Shown piece by piece: positions 18,756-28,658 of a stretch of 64,000 nt of DNA. The stretch comes from Blastococcus sp. HT6-30 (GTDB taxonomy: Bacteria > Actinomycetota > Actinomycetes > Mycobacteriales > Geodermatophilaceae), in assembly GCF_039729015.1 (NCBI RefSeq), contig NZ_CP155792.1:1570001-1634000 (forward strand), given 5' to 3'. A program made the translations under genes and the position numbers. The notes under the pieces are model-generated. The model was given only the letters and a program-made list of their open reading frames with translations, made no database searches and was not told the origin of the DNA. Each line of letters begins with the position of its first letter. Positions within the stretch are counted from its first letter, which is position 1.

Positions 18756-19702
18756 CCGTGCTCGCCGCCATCCCGAGCCCGACCCAGGGGGTCTGGGAGC
18801 TCGGCCCCTTCCCGGTCCGGGCGTACGCGCTGTGCATCGTGGCCGGCATCGTGGCCGCGGTGCTCCTCACCGAGCGGCGCTGGGTGGCCCGGGGTGGTGC
18901 GCCGGGCGACGTCCTCGACATCGCGGTCTGGGCGGTGCCCTTCGGCATCGTCGGGGGCCGGCTCTACCACGTGGTCTCCAGCCCCCGGCCGTACTTCGGC
19001 GAGGGCGGCGACCCGCTGCGCGCGTTCGCCATCTGGGAGGGCGGCCTGGGCATCTGGGGCGCCATCGCGCTGGGGGCCGTCGGGGCCTGGATCGCCTGCC
19101 GGCGCCGGGGCATCCCGCTGCCCGCCTTCGGCGACGCGCTGGCTCCCGGGTTGCTGGTGGCCCAGGCGATCGGCCGGCTGGGCAACTGGTTCAACAACGA
19201 GCTCTACGGCGGCCCCACCGACCTGCCGTGGGCGCTCACGATCTACGAGTGGAGCGGCGGGCGGGCGGTCACCGGGGCCGATGGGGAGCCCGTCGTGCTC
19301 GGCACGTTCCACCCGACGTTCCTCTACGAGCTGCTGTGGAACCTGGCCGCGGCCGCGCTGGTCGTCTGGGCCGACCGCCGGTTCCGGCTCGGGCACGGCC
19401 GGGCGTTCGCGCTGTACGTCGCCGCCTACTGCGCGGGCCGGCTGTGGATCGAGCTGCTGCGCACCGATCCGGCCGAGACCTTCTTCGGCGTCCGGCTCAA
19501 CGTCTTCACCTCGATCATCGTCGGTCTGCTGGCGCTGGCCTACTTCTTCTGGCAGCGCGGCCGCCGGCGCGAGGTGATCACCCGAGGTGAGGACATCGCG
19601 ACGACCAGCGCGGACCGGTCCGCAGCCGGGCCGGACACCCCTGCCGAGGCGCCCGTTCCCCGCGTGCGTGAGGACGATCACCATCCGCCGTCCACGGCCT
19701 GA
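18752..19702 (+). CDS. lgt: Prolipoprotein diacylglyceryl transferase
   Basis: Lgt moves a diacylglyceryl group from phosphatidylglycerol to the lipobox Cys of prolipoproteins in the membrane. The 316-residue product has seven predicted membrane helices. The Lgt signature (QAIGRLGNWFNNELYGGPTDLPWA) contains the essential Arg, Asn and Glu; the upstream HVVSSPRPYF and VGGRLYH carry the conserved His. The C-terminal 45 residues after the last helix are charged and probably cytoplasmic. Following trpA by ATGA overlap is the usual actinobacterial order. In this window its likely clients are the lipobox proteins at 31434-32777 and 50114-51226. Confidence 0.96.
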   Translation: MTVLAAIPSPTQGVWELGPFPVRAYALCIVAGIVAAVLLTERRWVARGGAPGDVLDIAVWAVPFGIVGGRLYHVVSSPRPYFGEGGDPLRAFAIWEGGLGIWGAIALGAVGAWIACRRRGIPLPAFGDALAPGLLVAQAIGRLGNWFNNELYGGPTDLPWALTIYEWSGGRAVTGADGEPVVLGTFHPTFLYELLWNLAAAALVVWADRRFRLGHGRAFALYVAAYCAGRLWIELLRTDPAETFFGVRLNVFTSIIVGLLALAYFFWQRGRRREVITRGEDIATTSADRSAAGPDTPAEAPVPRVREDDHHPPSTA

Positions 19703-20058
19703 GAACCGGGGAAACCGCGCAGGTCCGGCCAGGGTTCACCGATATCCCGCCGCGGCGTCACGGATCGGCTTCGGCCGTGTCAGACCGGTGTTACGGCTGT
19801 GTACCCTTCGGGCTGACTCGCCAGCGATCCTGGACGGGTCGTAGTGTCTGAACCGGGCCAGCGCTGCCCCGCGGACGACGGCTCACCGGTACCAACCGGT
19901 GGGCTCGCGCGCCACAGCCGGTCGGGGGACCTGTTCCGACCTGCTCCACGTGCGCCGCACGTGCCGCCATCTCCGCCGCCCTTGACCTCCGGCCCGGGCC
20001 CCCGCCCTCCGTCCGACCCTCGCCCGAGGGACGACGGTGCGCCGACGACGGGAGTGAC
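19703..20058. other. Long intergenic leader region upstream of gltB
   Basis: These 356 bases separate lgt from gltB. I see no convincing gene: a 72-codon Pro-rich frame from 19844 that overlaps the gltB ATG has low-complexity composition and no family resemblance. The stretch around 19790-19850 is less GC-rich and holds weak TANNNT matches (TACCCT at 19802, TAGTGT at 19842), so the gltB promoter probably lies there. That would give an mRNA leader of roughly 200 bases. No obvious riboswitch or terminator was recognised. Confidence 0.4.
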
Positions 20059-23000
20059 ATGACCGACCTTCCCGCCCCCGCCACCGCGGCAGTTCCCTTC
20101 TCCGCCGTGCCGCCGGCCCAGGGTCTGTACGACCCGGTGAACGACAAGGACGCCTGTGGCGTCGCCTTCGTGGCGGACACCCGCGGCCGGCGCAGCCGCC
20201 GCATCGTGCAGGCCGGTCTGACCGCCCTGCACAACCTCGACCACCGGGGCGCCGCGGGCGCCGAGCCGAACTCCGGTGACGGCGCCGGCATCCTCACCCA
20301 GATCCCCGACGCCCTGCTGCGCGCCAGCGTCGGCTTCGACCTGCCGCCGCTGGGCGAGTACTCGGTCGGCATCGCCTTCCTGCCGGTGGACGAGGCCGAG
20401 CGCGCCGCCCGCGTCGAGGACGTCGCCCGCCTCGCCGCCGAGGAGGGGCTGACCGTCCTCGGCTGGCGCGAGGTGCCCGTCGACCCCGAGGGCGCCGACC
20501 TCGGCCCCACGGCCCGCGCGGTCATGCCGTACGTCGCCCAGCTGTTCGTCGCCGAGACGATGGCCGGCCGCGCCGACGCCGCGGCCTTCGGCGGGAACGT
20601 GGCGCACCACGGCGTCACCCGCCTCGAGCGGCGCTCGTTCGTGCTCCGCAAGCGGGCCGAGCGTGCCGCCGTGGACGCCGGCAGCTCGCTCTACATCACC
20701 TCGCTGTCGTCGCGGACGGTCACCTACAAGGGCATGCTGACCACCGACCAGCTGCCGCTGTTCTTCCCCGACCTGCGCGACGAGCGCTACGAGTCGGCGA
20801 TCGCGCTGGTGCACAGCCGGTTCTCCACCAACACCTTCCCGAGCTGGCCGCTGGCCCACCCGTTCCGCTTCATCGCGCACAACGGCGAGATCAACACGAT
20901 CAAGGGCAACCGCAACCGCATGCGCGCCCGCGAGGCCAAGCTCGAGACGCAGCTGTTCGACGGCCCGGCCGGTCCGGCGTCCGAGCTCGGGCTGGAGCGG
21001 ATCTTCCCGGTCACCGCCAGCGACTTCAGCGACTCGGCCACCTTCGACGAGGTGCTCGAGCTGCTGCACCTCTCGGGCCGCTCGCTGCCCCACGCGGTGC
21101 TCATGATGATCCCGGAGGCGTGGGAGAACCACGACGAGATGGACCCGGCCCGCCGGGCCTTCTACCGGTTCCACTCCTCGATCATGGAGCCGTGGGACGG
21201 GCCGGCCGCCGTCTGCTTCACCGACGGCACGCTGATCGGGGCCGTCCTCGACCGCAACGGTCTTCGCCCGGGCCGCTGGTGGCACACCAAGGACGACCTG
21301 GTCGTCATGGCCAGCGAGGTCGGCGTGCTCGACATCCCGGCCGGCGACGTCGTCGCCAAGGGCCGGCTGCAGCCGGGCCGCATGTTCCTCGTCGACACCG
21401 CCTCCGGGCGGATCGTCTCCGACGAGGAGGTCAAGGGCGCTCTCGCCTCCGCCGAGCCGTACGGGGACTGGCTGCACGCCGGCCTGGTGCACCTGCCCGC
21501 GCTGCCCGAGCGCCGCCGCTCGCGGCCCAGCCACGAGTCGGTCATCCGCCGGCAGATGCTCTTCGGCTACACCGAGGAGGAGCTGCGCATGCTGGTGACG
21601 CCGATGGCGGCCAGCGGCGCCGAGCCGATCGGGTCGATGGGCACCGACACCCCGATCGCCTCGCTGTCGGACCGCTCGCGGCTGCTCTACGACTACTTCG
21701 GGCAGCTGTTCGCCCAGGTGACCAACCCGCCGCTGGATGCCATCCGCGAGGAGCTGGTGACCAGCCTCGGCCGAACCTTCGGCCCGGAGCAGAACCTGCT
21801 CGCGGCGTCCCCGGCGTCCTGCCGGCAGGTGCACCTGCCGTTCCCGGTGATCGACAACGACGAGCTGGCCAAGATCCTGCACATCGACGACGACGGCGAC
21901 CTGCCCGGTTACGCCGCCGTCCGGATCACCGGCCACTTCGACGTGAACGGCGGCGGGACCGCGCTGGCCGAGGCGGTCGAGCAGCTGCGCACCAAGGTCT
22001 CCAAGGCCATCTCCGCCGGTGCCCGGATCATCGTGCTCTCCGACCGGGACTGCGACGAGAAGCGCGCGCCCATCCCGTCGCTGTTGATGACCGCGGCTGT
22101 GCATCACCACCTGGTGCGGGAGAAGACCCGCATGGAGGTCGGCCTCGTCGTCGAGTCCGGCGACTGCCGCGAGGTCCACCACGTGGCCCTGCTGCTCGGC
22201 TACGGCGCCGCCGCGGTCAACCCGTACCTGGCGTTCGAGTCGATCGAGGACCTCATCCGCGACGGCGTCCTGACCGGCGTGGAGCCGGCCCAGGCGGTGC
22301 GCAACGTGGTCAAGGCGCTCGGCAAGGGCGTCCTGAAGGTCATGAGCAAGATGGGCATTAGCACCGTCGGCTCGTACACGATGGCGCAGATCTTCGAAGC
22401 CGTCGGTCTCTCGCAGGAGCTGGTCGACGAGTACTTCACCGGCACCTCCTGCCCGCTGGGCGGCGTGGGCATCGACGTCCTGGCCGAGGAGGTGGCCATG
22501 CGCCACCGCCGGGCCTACCCGGAGAACCCCACCGAGCGGGCGCACCGCCGGCTGGAGACCGGTGGCGAGTACCAGTGGCGCCGCGAGGGCGAGGTGCACC
22601 TGTTCAACCCCGAGACGGTGTTCCTGCTCCAGCACGCCACCCGGTCGCGGCAGTACGATGTCTTCGAGAAGTACACCGAGACCGTCGACAAGATGTCCGA
22701 GGACGCCGCCACGCTCCGCGGTCTCTTCACGCTGAGGACCGGCGTGCGCCCGCCCGTGCCGATCGACGAGGTGGAGCCGGTCAGCGAGATCGTCAAGCGG
22801 TTCAACACCGGCGCCATGAGCTACGGGTCCATCTCGCAGGAGGCCCACGAGACGCTCGCCATCGCCATGAACCGCCTCGGCGGGCGCTCCAACACCGGCG
22901 AGGGCGGCGAGGACCCGGACCGCTTCACGCCGGACCCGAACGGCGACCTGCGCCGCTCGGCGATCAAGCAGGTGGCCTCGGGCCGGTTCGGCGTCACCAG

Positions 23001-24708
23001 CGAGTACCTGGTCAACGCCGACGACATCCAGATCAAGATGGCCCAGGGCGCCAAGCCCGGCGAGGGCGGCCAGCTCCCCGGCGGGAAGGTCTACCCGTGG
23101 GTGGCCCGCACCCGGCATTCGACGCCGGGCGTCGGGCTGATCAGCCCGCCGCCGCACCACGACATCTACTCGATCGAAGACCTCAAGCAGCTGATCCACG
23201 ACCTGAAGAACGCCAACAACGAGGCCCGGGTCCACGTCAAGCTGGTCGCCGAGGTGGGCGTCGGGACGGTCGCGGCCGGGGTGAGCAAGGCGCACGCCGA
23301 CGTCGTCCTCATCTCCGGGTTCGACGGCGGCACCGGTGCCGCGCCGCTCACCTCGCTCAAGCACGCGGGCTCCCCGTGGGAGCTCGGCCTGGCCGAGACC
23401 CAGCAGACGCTGCTGGCCAACGGCCTGCGCGACCGGATCGTGGTGCAGGTCGACGGCCAGATGAAGACCGGCCGCGACGTGATCGTGGCGGCGCTGCTGG
23501 GCGCCGAGGAGTTCGGCTTCGCGACGGCGCCGCTGGTGGTCTCCGGCTGCGTGATGATGCGGGTCTGCCACCTCGACACCTGCCCGGTCGGCGTGGCCAC
23601 CCAGAACCCGGAGCTGCGCAAGCGGTTCACCGGCCGCCCGGAGTTCGTGGTCACGTTCTTCGAGTTCCTCGCCGAGCAGGTGCGGCACTACCTGGCGGAG
23701 CTGGGCTTCCGGTCGATCGACGAGGCCGTGGGCCACGCCGAGCTGCTCGACACCCGGCAGGCCGTCGGCCACTGGAAGGCCCAGGGCCTGGACCTCTCGC
23801 CGATGCTCGCCGTTCCGGAGCTGCCCGAGGGCGCCCCGCGACGTGCGGTCCGCGGCCAGGACCACGGCCTGGACGTCGCGCTGGACCAGACCCTGATCCA
23901 GCTGTGCGAGGGGGCGCTGCTCGACGCGCGGCCGGTCAGCCTCGAGCTGCCGGTGCGCAACGTCAACCGCACCGTCGGCACGATGCTGGGGTCGATGGTC
24001 ACCCGCCGGTTCGGCGGCGAGGGCCTGCCCGACGGCACGATCGACCTCACCTTCGGCGGGTCGGCCGGGCAGTCGTTCGGCGCCTTCGTGCCGCGGGGCA
24101 TCACCATGCGATTGTTCGGTGACGCCAACGACTACGTCGGCAAGGGCCTGTCGGGGGGGCGGATCGTCGTCCGTCCCTCCCGGGAGGCGTCCTTCGCCGC
24201 CGAGGACAACGTCATCGCCGGCAACGTCATCGGCTACGGCGCCACCGGCGGAGAGATCTTCCTGCGGGGCCGGGTCGGCGAGCGGTTCTGCGTCCGCAAC
24301 TCCGGGGCGCTCGCCGTCGTCGAGGGCGTGGGCGACCACGCGCTGGAGTACATGACCGGTGGGCGTGCGGTGATCCTCGGCCCCACCGGCCGCAACATCG
24401 CGGCCGGCATGTCCGGCGGCGTCGGCTACGTCCTCGACCTCGCCCGGCACCGGGTGAACAGCGAGATGGTCGACGTCGAGCCGCTGGACGGGGAGTCCGC
24501 GCAGTGGCTGCGCGACGTGCTGGTGCGCTACGCCGCCGACACCGACTCGCCGGTGGCGCAGGCGCTGCTGGCCGACTGGGGTCGCTGGTCCGAGCAGTTC
24601 AGCGTGATCATGCCGCGCGACTACCGGCGGGCCCTGGAGGCCCGGCGTGCCGCCGAGGCGGCCGGCGTCGACGTCGACCGCGCGGTGATGGAGGCGGCAC
24701 GTGGCTGA
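20059..24708 (+). CDS. gltB: Glutamate synthase, large (alpha) subunit
   Basis: GltB makes two glutamates from glutamine and 2-oxoglutarate, taking electrons from GltD. The 1549-residue product begins with a 32-residue propeptide, then the glutaminase nucleophile Cys33 ([13 protein letters not shown]), which becomes N-terminal after cleavage. A central domain follows. The FMN-binding synthase domain holds [16 protein letters not shown] and [10 protein letters not shown], and the 3Fe-4S cysteines sit in [15 protein letters not shown]. The C-terminal beta-helix GXGXG domain ends the protein ([29 protein letters not shown]). All expected landmarks are present. The final codons and stop are repeated 52 bases downstream at the gltD start. 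Confidence 0.98.
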   Translation: MTDLPAPATAAVPFSAVPPAQGLYDPVNDKDACGVAFVADTRGRRSRRIVQAGLTALHNLDHRGAAGAEPNSGDGAGILTQIPDALLRASVGFDLPPLGEYSVGIAFLPVDEAERAARVEDVARLAAEEGLTVLGWREVPVDPEGADLGPTARAVMPYVAQLFVAETMAGRADAAAFGGNVAHHGVTRLERRSFVLRKRAERAAVDAGSSLYITSLSSRTVTYKGMLTTDQLPLFFPDLRDERYESAIALVHSRFSTNTFPSWPLAHPFRFIAHNGEINTIKGNRNRMRAREAKLETQLFDGPAGPASELGLERIFPVTASDFSDSATFDEVLELLHLSGRSLPHAVLMMIPEAWENHDEMDPARRAFYRFHSSIMEPWDGPAAVCFTDGTLIGAVLDRNGLRPGRWWHTKDDLVVMASEVGVLDIPAGDVVAKGRLQPGRMFLVDTASGRIVSDEEVKGALASAEPYGDWLHAGLVHLPALPERRRSRPSHESVIRRQMLFGYTEEELRMLVTPMAASGAEPIGSMGTDTPIASLSDRSRLLYDYFGQLFAQVTNPPLDAIREELVTSLGRTFGPEQNLLAASPASCRQVHLPFPVIDNDELAKILHIDDDGDLPGYAAVRITGHFDVNGGGTALAEAVEQLRTKVSKAISAGARIIVLSDRDCDEKRAPIPSLLMTAAVHHHLVREKTRMEVGLVVESGDCREVHHVALLLGYGAAAVNPYLAFESIEDLIRDGVLTGVEPAQAVRNVVKALGKGVLKVMSKMGISTVGSYTMAQIFEAVGLSQELVDEYFTGTSCPLGGVGIDVLAEEVAMRHRRAYPENPTERAHRRLETGGEYQWRREGEVHLFNPETVFLLQHATRSRQYDVFEKYTETVDKMSEDAATLRGLFTLRTGVRPPVPIDEVEPVSEIVKRFNTGAMSYGSISQEAHETLAIAMNRLGGRSNTGEGGEDPDRFTPDPNGDLRRSAIKQVASGRFGVTSEYLVNADDIQIKMAQGAKPGEGGQLPGGKVYPWVARTRHSTPGVGLISPPPHHDIYSIEDLKQLIHDLKNANNEARVHVKLVAEVGVGTVAAGVSKAHADVVLISGFDGGTGAAPLTSLKHAGSPWELGLAETQQTLLANGLRDRIVVQVDGQMKTGRDVIVAALLGAEEFGFATAPLVVSGCVMMRVCHLDTCPVGVATQNPELRKRFTGRPEFVVTFFEFLAEQVRHYLAELGFRSIDEAVGHAELLDTRQAVGHWKAQGLDLSPMLAVPELPEGAPRRAVRGQDHGLDVALDQTLIQLCEGALLDARPVSLELPVRNVNRTVGTMLGSMVTRRFGGEGLPDGTIDLTFGGSAGQSFGAFVPRGITMRLFGDANDYVGKGLSGGRIVVRPSREASFAAEDNVIAGNVIGYGATGGEIFLRGRVGERFCVRNSGALAVVEGVGDHALEYMTGGRAVILGPTGRNIAAGMSGGVGYVLDLARHRVNSEMVDVEPLDGESAQWLRDVLVRYAADTDSPVAQALLADWGRWSEQFSVIMPRDYRRALEARRAAEAAGVDVDRAVMEAARG

Positions 24709-24760
24709 GCCGACCGCCCACCGGACCACCGAGCAGCAGAGGGAGGCAGCACGTGGCTGA
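24690..24760 (+). repeat. Duplicated 19-bp junction sequence between gltB and gltD
   Basis: The bases at 24690-24708 (end of gltB) and 24742-24760 (start of gltD) match at 18 of 19 positions; both contain CACGTGGCTGA. In the first copy TGA ends gltB and the GTG opens a short frame. In the second copy the GTG starts gltD and the TGA ends that short frame. It looks like a small tandem duplication of a former gltB/gltD overlap. Confidence 0.7.
24701..24760 (+). other. 19-codon frame bridging gltB and gltD
   Basis: A GTG at 24701 overlaps the gltB stop (24706-24708) and opens a 19-codon frame whose TGA lies inside the gltD start region. Its last residues, EAARG, repeat the last residues of GltB. 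It could pass ribosomes from gltB to gltD. Whether it is translated is not known. Confidence 0.3.
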
Positions 24761-26243
24761 CCAGACCGGTTTCCTGAAGTACGAGCGCGGCCTTCCGCCG
24801 CGACGTCCCGTCGAGCTCCGCATCATGGACTGGAAGGACGTCTACAGCCGGCGCCAGAACGGCGAGGACCCGCTCTTCCCGACGGCCGAGGTGCGCAAGC
24901 AGGCCGCCCGCTGCATGGACTGCGGGATCCCGTTCTGCCACCACGCCTGCCCGGTGGCGAACCTGATCCCGGAGTGGAACGACCTGGCCCGCCGCGACGA
25001 CTGGCACGACGCGATCGAGAGGCTGCACGCGACGAACAACTTCCCGGAGTTCACCGGGAAGCTCTGCCCGGCGCCGTGCGAGGGCTCCTGCGTGCTGAAC
25101 CTGCAGGAGTCGCCGGTCACCATCAAGCAGATCGAGTGGGAGATCATCGACCGGGCGTGGGACGAGGGCTGGGTGAGCCCCCTGACCCCGGCCGAGCGGA
25201 CCGGCAAGAAGGTCGCCGTCATCGGGTCGGGCCCCGCCGGGCTGGCCGCCGCCCAGCAGCTGACCCGGGCCGGCCACGACGTGACCGTCTACGAGCGGGC
25301 CGACCGGGTCGGCGGACTGCTCCGCTACGGCATCCCCGAGTTCAAGATGGAGAAGTCCGTCCTGGACCGGCGGCTGGACCAGATGCGCGCCGAGGGCACC
25401 CGGTTCGTCACCGGGGTCGAGGTGGGCGGCAGCGGGGAGGGCGACCTGTCGGTCGAGCAGCTGCGCGCGGACTTCGACGCCGTCGTCCTGGCCGGTGGCG
25501 CGACCGTCGGCCGTGACCTGCCCGCCCCCGGCCGCGAGCTGGCCGGCATCCACCTGGCCATGGAGTACCTGCCGTACGGCAACCGCCAGGCGCTCGGGGA
25601 GCTCGACGACCCGCCGATCAACGCGCACGGCAAGCATGTCGTGATCATCGGTGGCGGTGATACCGGGGCGGACTGCCTCGGCACCGCACACCGCCAGGGG
25701 GCGGCCTCGGTCGCCCAGCTGGAGATCATGCCGGCGCCGCCCGAGCGCCGGGACATGGGCGCCAACCCGTGGCCCACGTACCCGATGATCATGCGCGTCT
25801 CCAGCGCGCACGAGGAGGGTGGCGAGCGGCTGTACTCGGTCAACACCGAGCGCTTCGTCGGCGACGAGAACGGCAACGTCCGTGCCCTGCTCCTCCACGA
25901 GGTGGAGCGGGTCGACGGCCGGTTCCAGAAGATCGAGGGAACCGAGCGCGAGCTCCCCGCCGACCTGGTCTTCCTCGCCATGGGCTTCACCGGGGCGCAG
26001 CGCGAGGGCCTGGTCGACACCCTCGGTGTCGAGGTCGACGGGCGCGGCAACGTGGCCCGTGACGACGCGTTCATGTCCACCGTGCCCGGGGTCTTCGTGG
26101 CCGGTGACATGGGCCGCGGCCAGTCGCTCATCGTCTGGGCGATCGCGGAGGGCCGCGCCGCGGCCGCCGCCGCCGACACGTGGCTGACGGGCGAGTCGAT
26201 GCTGCCCCGCCCGGTCACCCCGACGGCGGTCGCGCTCCGCTAG
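24753..26243 (+). CDS. gltD: Glutamate synthase, small (beta) subunit
   Basis: GltD oxidises NADPH and passes electrons through FAD and iron-sulfur clusters to GltB. In the 496-residue product the N-terminal Cys clusters are CMDCGIPFCHHACPVANLIP and CPAPCEGSCVLN. The FAD fold is VAVIGSGPAGLAAAQQLT, and the NADPH fold is VVIIGGGDTGADCLGTAHRQ. The C-terminal FAD contact is GVFVAGDMGRGQSLIVWAI. The GTG at 24753 has a GGGAGG core 6 bases upstream and begins with the usual sequence ADQTGFLKYERG. The gene follows gltB after 44 bases that contain the duplicated junction. Confidence 0.97.
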   Translation: MADQTGFLKYERGLPPRRPVELRIMDWKDVYSRRQNGEDPLFPTAEVRKQAARCMDCGIPFCHHACPVANLIPEWNDLARRDDWHDAIERLHATNNFPEFTGKLCPAPCEGSCVLNLQESPVTIKQIEWEIIDRAWDEGWVSPLTPAERTGKKVAVIGSGPAGLAAAQQLTRAGHDVTVYERADRVGGLLRYGIPEFKMEKSVLDRRLDQMRAEGTRFVTGVEVGGSGEGDLSVEQLRADFDAVVLAGGATVGRDLPAPGRELAGIHLAMEYLPYGNRQALGELDDPPINAHGKHVVIIGGGDTGADCLGTAHRQGAASVAQLEIMPAPPERRDMGANPWPTYPMIMRVSSAHEEGGERLYSVNTERFVGDENGNVRALLLHEVERVDGRFQKIEGTERELPADLVFLAMGFTGAQREGLVDTLGVEVDGRGNVARDDAFMSTVPGVFVAGDMGRGQSLIVWAIAEGRAAAAAADTWLTGESMLPRPVTPTAVALR

Positions 26244-26253
26244 GACACCGCGC

Positions 26254-26297
26254 CCTCCGGACCGGGACGGCGGCCGACGGCCGTCCCGGTCCGGAGG
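26254..26297 (+). terminator. Strong hairpin terminator after gltD
   Basis: A perfect 18-bp inverted repeat (26254-26271 with 26280-26297) encloses an 8-base loop, 10 bases after the gltD stop. There is no T-run, as is common in high-GC actinobacteria. It separates gltBD from pyk. Confidence 0.75.
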
Positions 26298-26354
26298 AGC
26301 GCCTCGGCCGCCTTGCGGCGGCGGGCCGCGGGCAGCATCACTTCGGTGGGGCAC

Positions 26355-26360
26355 TAGCGT
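26355..26360 (+). promoter_or_regulatory. Candidate -10 box (TAGCGT) of pyk
   Basis: TAGCGT ends 7 bases before the pyk ATG, with no Shine-Dalgarno sequence in between. This predicts a leaderless pyk message. No clear -35 box is seen. Confidence 0.45.
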
Positions 26361-26367
26361 TGTCGCC

Positions 26368-27783
26368 ATGTCCCGCCGCGCGAAGATCGTCTGCACCCTG
26401 GGCCCGGCCACGAACTCCGCCGAACAGATCACTGCCCTGGTCGAGTCGGGGATGGACGTGGCCCGCCTCAACTTCAGCCACGGGTCGCACGAGGACCACG
26501 CGTCGGCCTACGCCCGGGTGCGCGAGGCCTCCGACCGCATCGGTCGCGCGGTGGCGATCCTCGCCGACCTGCAGGGCCCGAAGATCCGTCTGGGCACGTT
26601 CGCCGACGGCCCGGTGCGCTGGGAGACCGGCAGCCAGATCTGCATCACCGTCGAGGACGTCGCCGGCACCGCCGAGCGGGTGTCGACCACCTACAGGAAC
26701 CTGGCCAACGACGTCCGGGTCGGTGACCGGTTGCTGGTCGACGACGGCAACCTCTCGCTCAGCGTGGTGGGGGTGGAGGGCCCGGACGTCTTCTGCCTCG
26801 TCGTCGAGGGCGGGCAGGTCTCCGACAACAAGGGCCTCTCGTTGCCCGGCGTCGCGGTGAGCGTGCCCCCGCTGTCGGACAAGGACGAGCGGGACCTGCG
26901 CTTCGCTCTGCACCTGGGCGTGGACTTCATCGCGCTGTCGTTCGTACGCTCGCCGACCGACGTCACGCTGGTCCGCGACATCATGCATCAGGAGGACCTG
27001 TACGTCCCCGTCATCGCCAAGCTGGAGAAGCCGGAGGCGGTGCGGAACCTCGACGCGATCGTGGAGGCCTTCGACGGGATCATGGTCGCCCGCGGTGACC
27101 TGGGCGTCGAACTGCCCCTCGAGCAGGTGCCGCTGGTGCAGAAGCGGGCGATCCAGGCCGCGCGGGAGCGCAACAAGCCGGTCATCGTCGCCACCCAGAT
27201 GCTCGAGTCGATGATCAGCAACTCCCGGCCCACCCGCGCCGAGGCCTCCGACGTGGCCAACGCGGTGCTCGACGGGGCCGACGCGGTCATGCTCTCGGGG
27301 GAGACCTCGGTGGGGCAGTACCCCATCGGCGCCGTCCGCACGATGGACCGCATCATCAGCGCGGTCGAGAACGACCACCTGTGGGTGCCCGAGGTGGCGC
27401 GCCGGTCGCGGTCCCGGTCGGGCGCGATCGTCCGTGCGGCCCGGGACATCGGCGAGTCGCTGGACGTGAAGGCGCTGGCCACCTTCACCCAGACCGGTGA
27501 GACGGCCCGCCGGCTGGCCGCCCTGCACCCGCGGCAGCCCCTGCTCGCCTTCACCGTGGACGCCCGGGTGCGCAGCCTGCTCGCCCTCTCCTGGGGGGTG
27601 GAGACGTTCCTGGTGCCCGCGGTGGAGCACACCGACGACATGGTGGAGCAGGTGGACTTCTCGCTGCTGTCGATCGGCCGGCTCCAGGTCGGTGACCGGG
27701 TGGTCGTCGTCGCCGGCAGCCCGCCCAACACGGTCGGCTCCACCAACCTCATCCGGGTGCACGAGGTGGGAACCGACTCGTGA
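26368..27783 (+). CDS. pyk: Pyruvate kinase
   Basis: Pyruvate kinase converts phosphoenolpyruvate and ADP to pyruvate and ATP, the last step of glycolysis. The 471-residue product has the N-terminal [32 protein letters not shown], the nucleotide-site [12 protein letters not shown], and the catalytic Lys and metal-ligand Glu in [15 protein letters not shown]. It also has [17 protein letters not shown] and the C-terminal allosteric domain. The B domain (residues about 70-165) is intact. The start follows a TAGCGT box by 7 bases. The gene overlaps the thioesterase gene by 4 bases, the same pair as pykA-tesB1 in mycobacteria. Confidence 0.97.
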   Translation: MSRRAKIVCTLGPATNSAEQITALVESGMDVARLNFSHGSHEDHASAYARVREASDRIGRAVAILADLQGPKIRLGTFADGPVRWETGSQICITVEDVAGTAERVSTTYRNLANDVRVGDRLLVDDGNLSLSVVGVEGPDVFCLVVEGGQVSDNKGLSLPGVAVSVPPLSDKDERDLRFALHLGVDFIALSFVRSPTDVTLVRDIMHQEDLYVPVIAKLEKPEAVRNLDAIVEAFDGIMVARGDLGVELPLEQVPLVQKRAIQAARERNKPVIVATQMLESMISNSRPTRAEASDVANAVLDGADAVMLSGETSVGQYPIGAVRTMDRIISAVENDHLWVPEVARRSRSRSGAIVRAARDIGESLDVKALATFTQTGETARRLAALHPRQPLLAFTVDARVRSLLALSWGVETFLVPAVEHTDDMVEQVDFSLLSIGRLQVGDRVVVVAGSPPNTVGSTNLIRVHEVGTDS

Positions 27784-28658
27784 GCGACCGGCCGCAGGAC
27801 ACCCAGGCCGCGGCGCTGCTGTCGGTGCTCGACCTCGCCGAGCGGGAGCCCGACGTGTTCGTCGGGAAGACGCCGAGCACCGAGCGGCAGCGCATCTTCG
27901 GCGGGCAGGTGGCCGGTCAGGCGCTCGTGGCGGCCGGGCGCACGGTGCCGGGCGAGCGCGGGGTGCACTCCCTGCACTCCTACTTCCTGCGTCCCGGCGA
28001 CCCGGCGGAGGAGATCCGCTACTCCGTCGACCGCATCCGCGACGGGCGGTCCTTCTCCACCCGGCGGGTCATCGCCTGCCAGCGGCGCAGGGGCGAGGAC
28101 GTGGCGATCTTCGCGCTGACCGCGGACTTCCACGCCGGGGAGCCCGCCGTCGCGGAGCACTCGCTGCCGATGCCGCAGGCCCCCGGTCCGGACGAGATGA
28201 TGGGCACCGAGGAGATCGTCGCCCGGCACGGGGAGCGGGCGGCGTTCATGGCGGCGATGGGGCGGGTCGTCGAGCAGCGGTTCCTCCACGATCCGTTCGC
28301 GGCGCCGCCCAAGTCGCCACCGAACACGCAGTCGTGGACCTGGTTCCGGGTCGCGGGCGAGCTGCACGACGACCCGGTCGTGCAGGCGGCGGCGCTGACG
28401 TTCGTCAGCGACCTGACGCTGCTCTCGGCGGGGTTCGCCCGCCTGGGCGGTGGCTGGCCGGACTTCATCGGGGCGAGCCTCGACCACGCGGTGTGGTTCC
28501 ACCGGCCGGTGCGCGCCGACGACTGGCTGCTCTACGAGACCGACAGCCCCGCGGCGGCGGCCGGCCGCGCGCTGTGCTTCGGGCAGGTCTGGTCCGCCGA
28601 CGGCACCCACGTCGCCACCGTCGCCCAGGAAGGGCTCATCCGGTCGCTGGACCGCTGA
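27780..28658 (+). CDS. tesB: Acyl-CoA thioesterase II
   Basis: TesB hydrolyses medium and long acyl-CoA esters to free fatty acid and CoA. The 292-residue product is a double-hotdog protein. The first hotdog carries RIFGGQVAGQALVAAGRTV and VHSLHSYFLRPGDP. The second holds DLTLLS, the SLDHAVWFHRPVRADDWLLYETDSP block, and near the end GLIRSLDR. The conserved Asp of the catalytic triad lies in the SLDHA segment. The GTG at 27780 overlaps the pyk stop. The 3' end overlaps the convergent decarboxylase gene by 23 bases. Confidence 0.94.
   Translation: MSDRPQDTQAAALLSVLDLAEREPDVFVGKTPSTERQRIFGGQVAGQALVAAGRTVPGERGVHSLHSYFLRPGDPAEEIRYSVDRIRDGRSFSTRRVIACQRRRGEDVAIFALTADFHAGEPAVAEHSLPMPQAPGPDEMMGTEEIVARHGERAAFMAAMGRVVEQRFLHDPFAAPPKSPPNTQSWTWFRVAGELHDDPVVQAAALTFVSDLTLLSAGFARLGGGWPDFIGASLDHAVWFHRPVRADDWLLYETDSPAAAAGRALCFGQVWSADGTHVATVAQEGLIRSLDR

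Noticed and set aside
19844-20062. A 72-codon Pro-rich frame overlapping the gltB start codon
   Set aside because: Composition is low-complexity Pro/Arg/Ser with no fold or family signal; the overlap with ATG is common by chance at this GC content.
19780-24729. A 1649-codon open frame on the minus strand opposite gltB
   Set aside because: It is a high-GC antisense shadow, rich in Gly, Ala, Val and Arg with no recognisable domain; gltB on the other strand has every expected motif.
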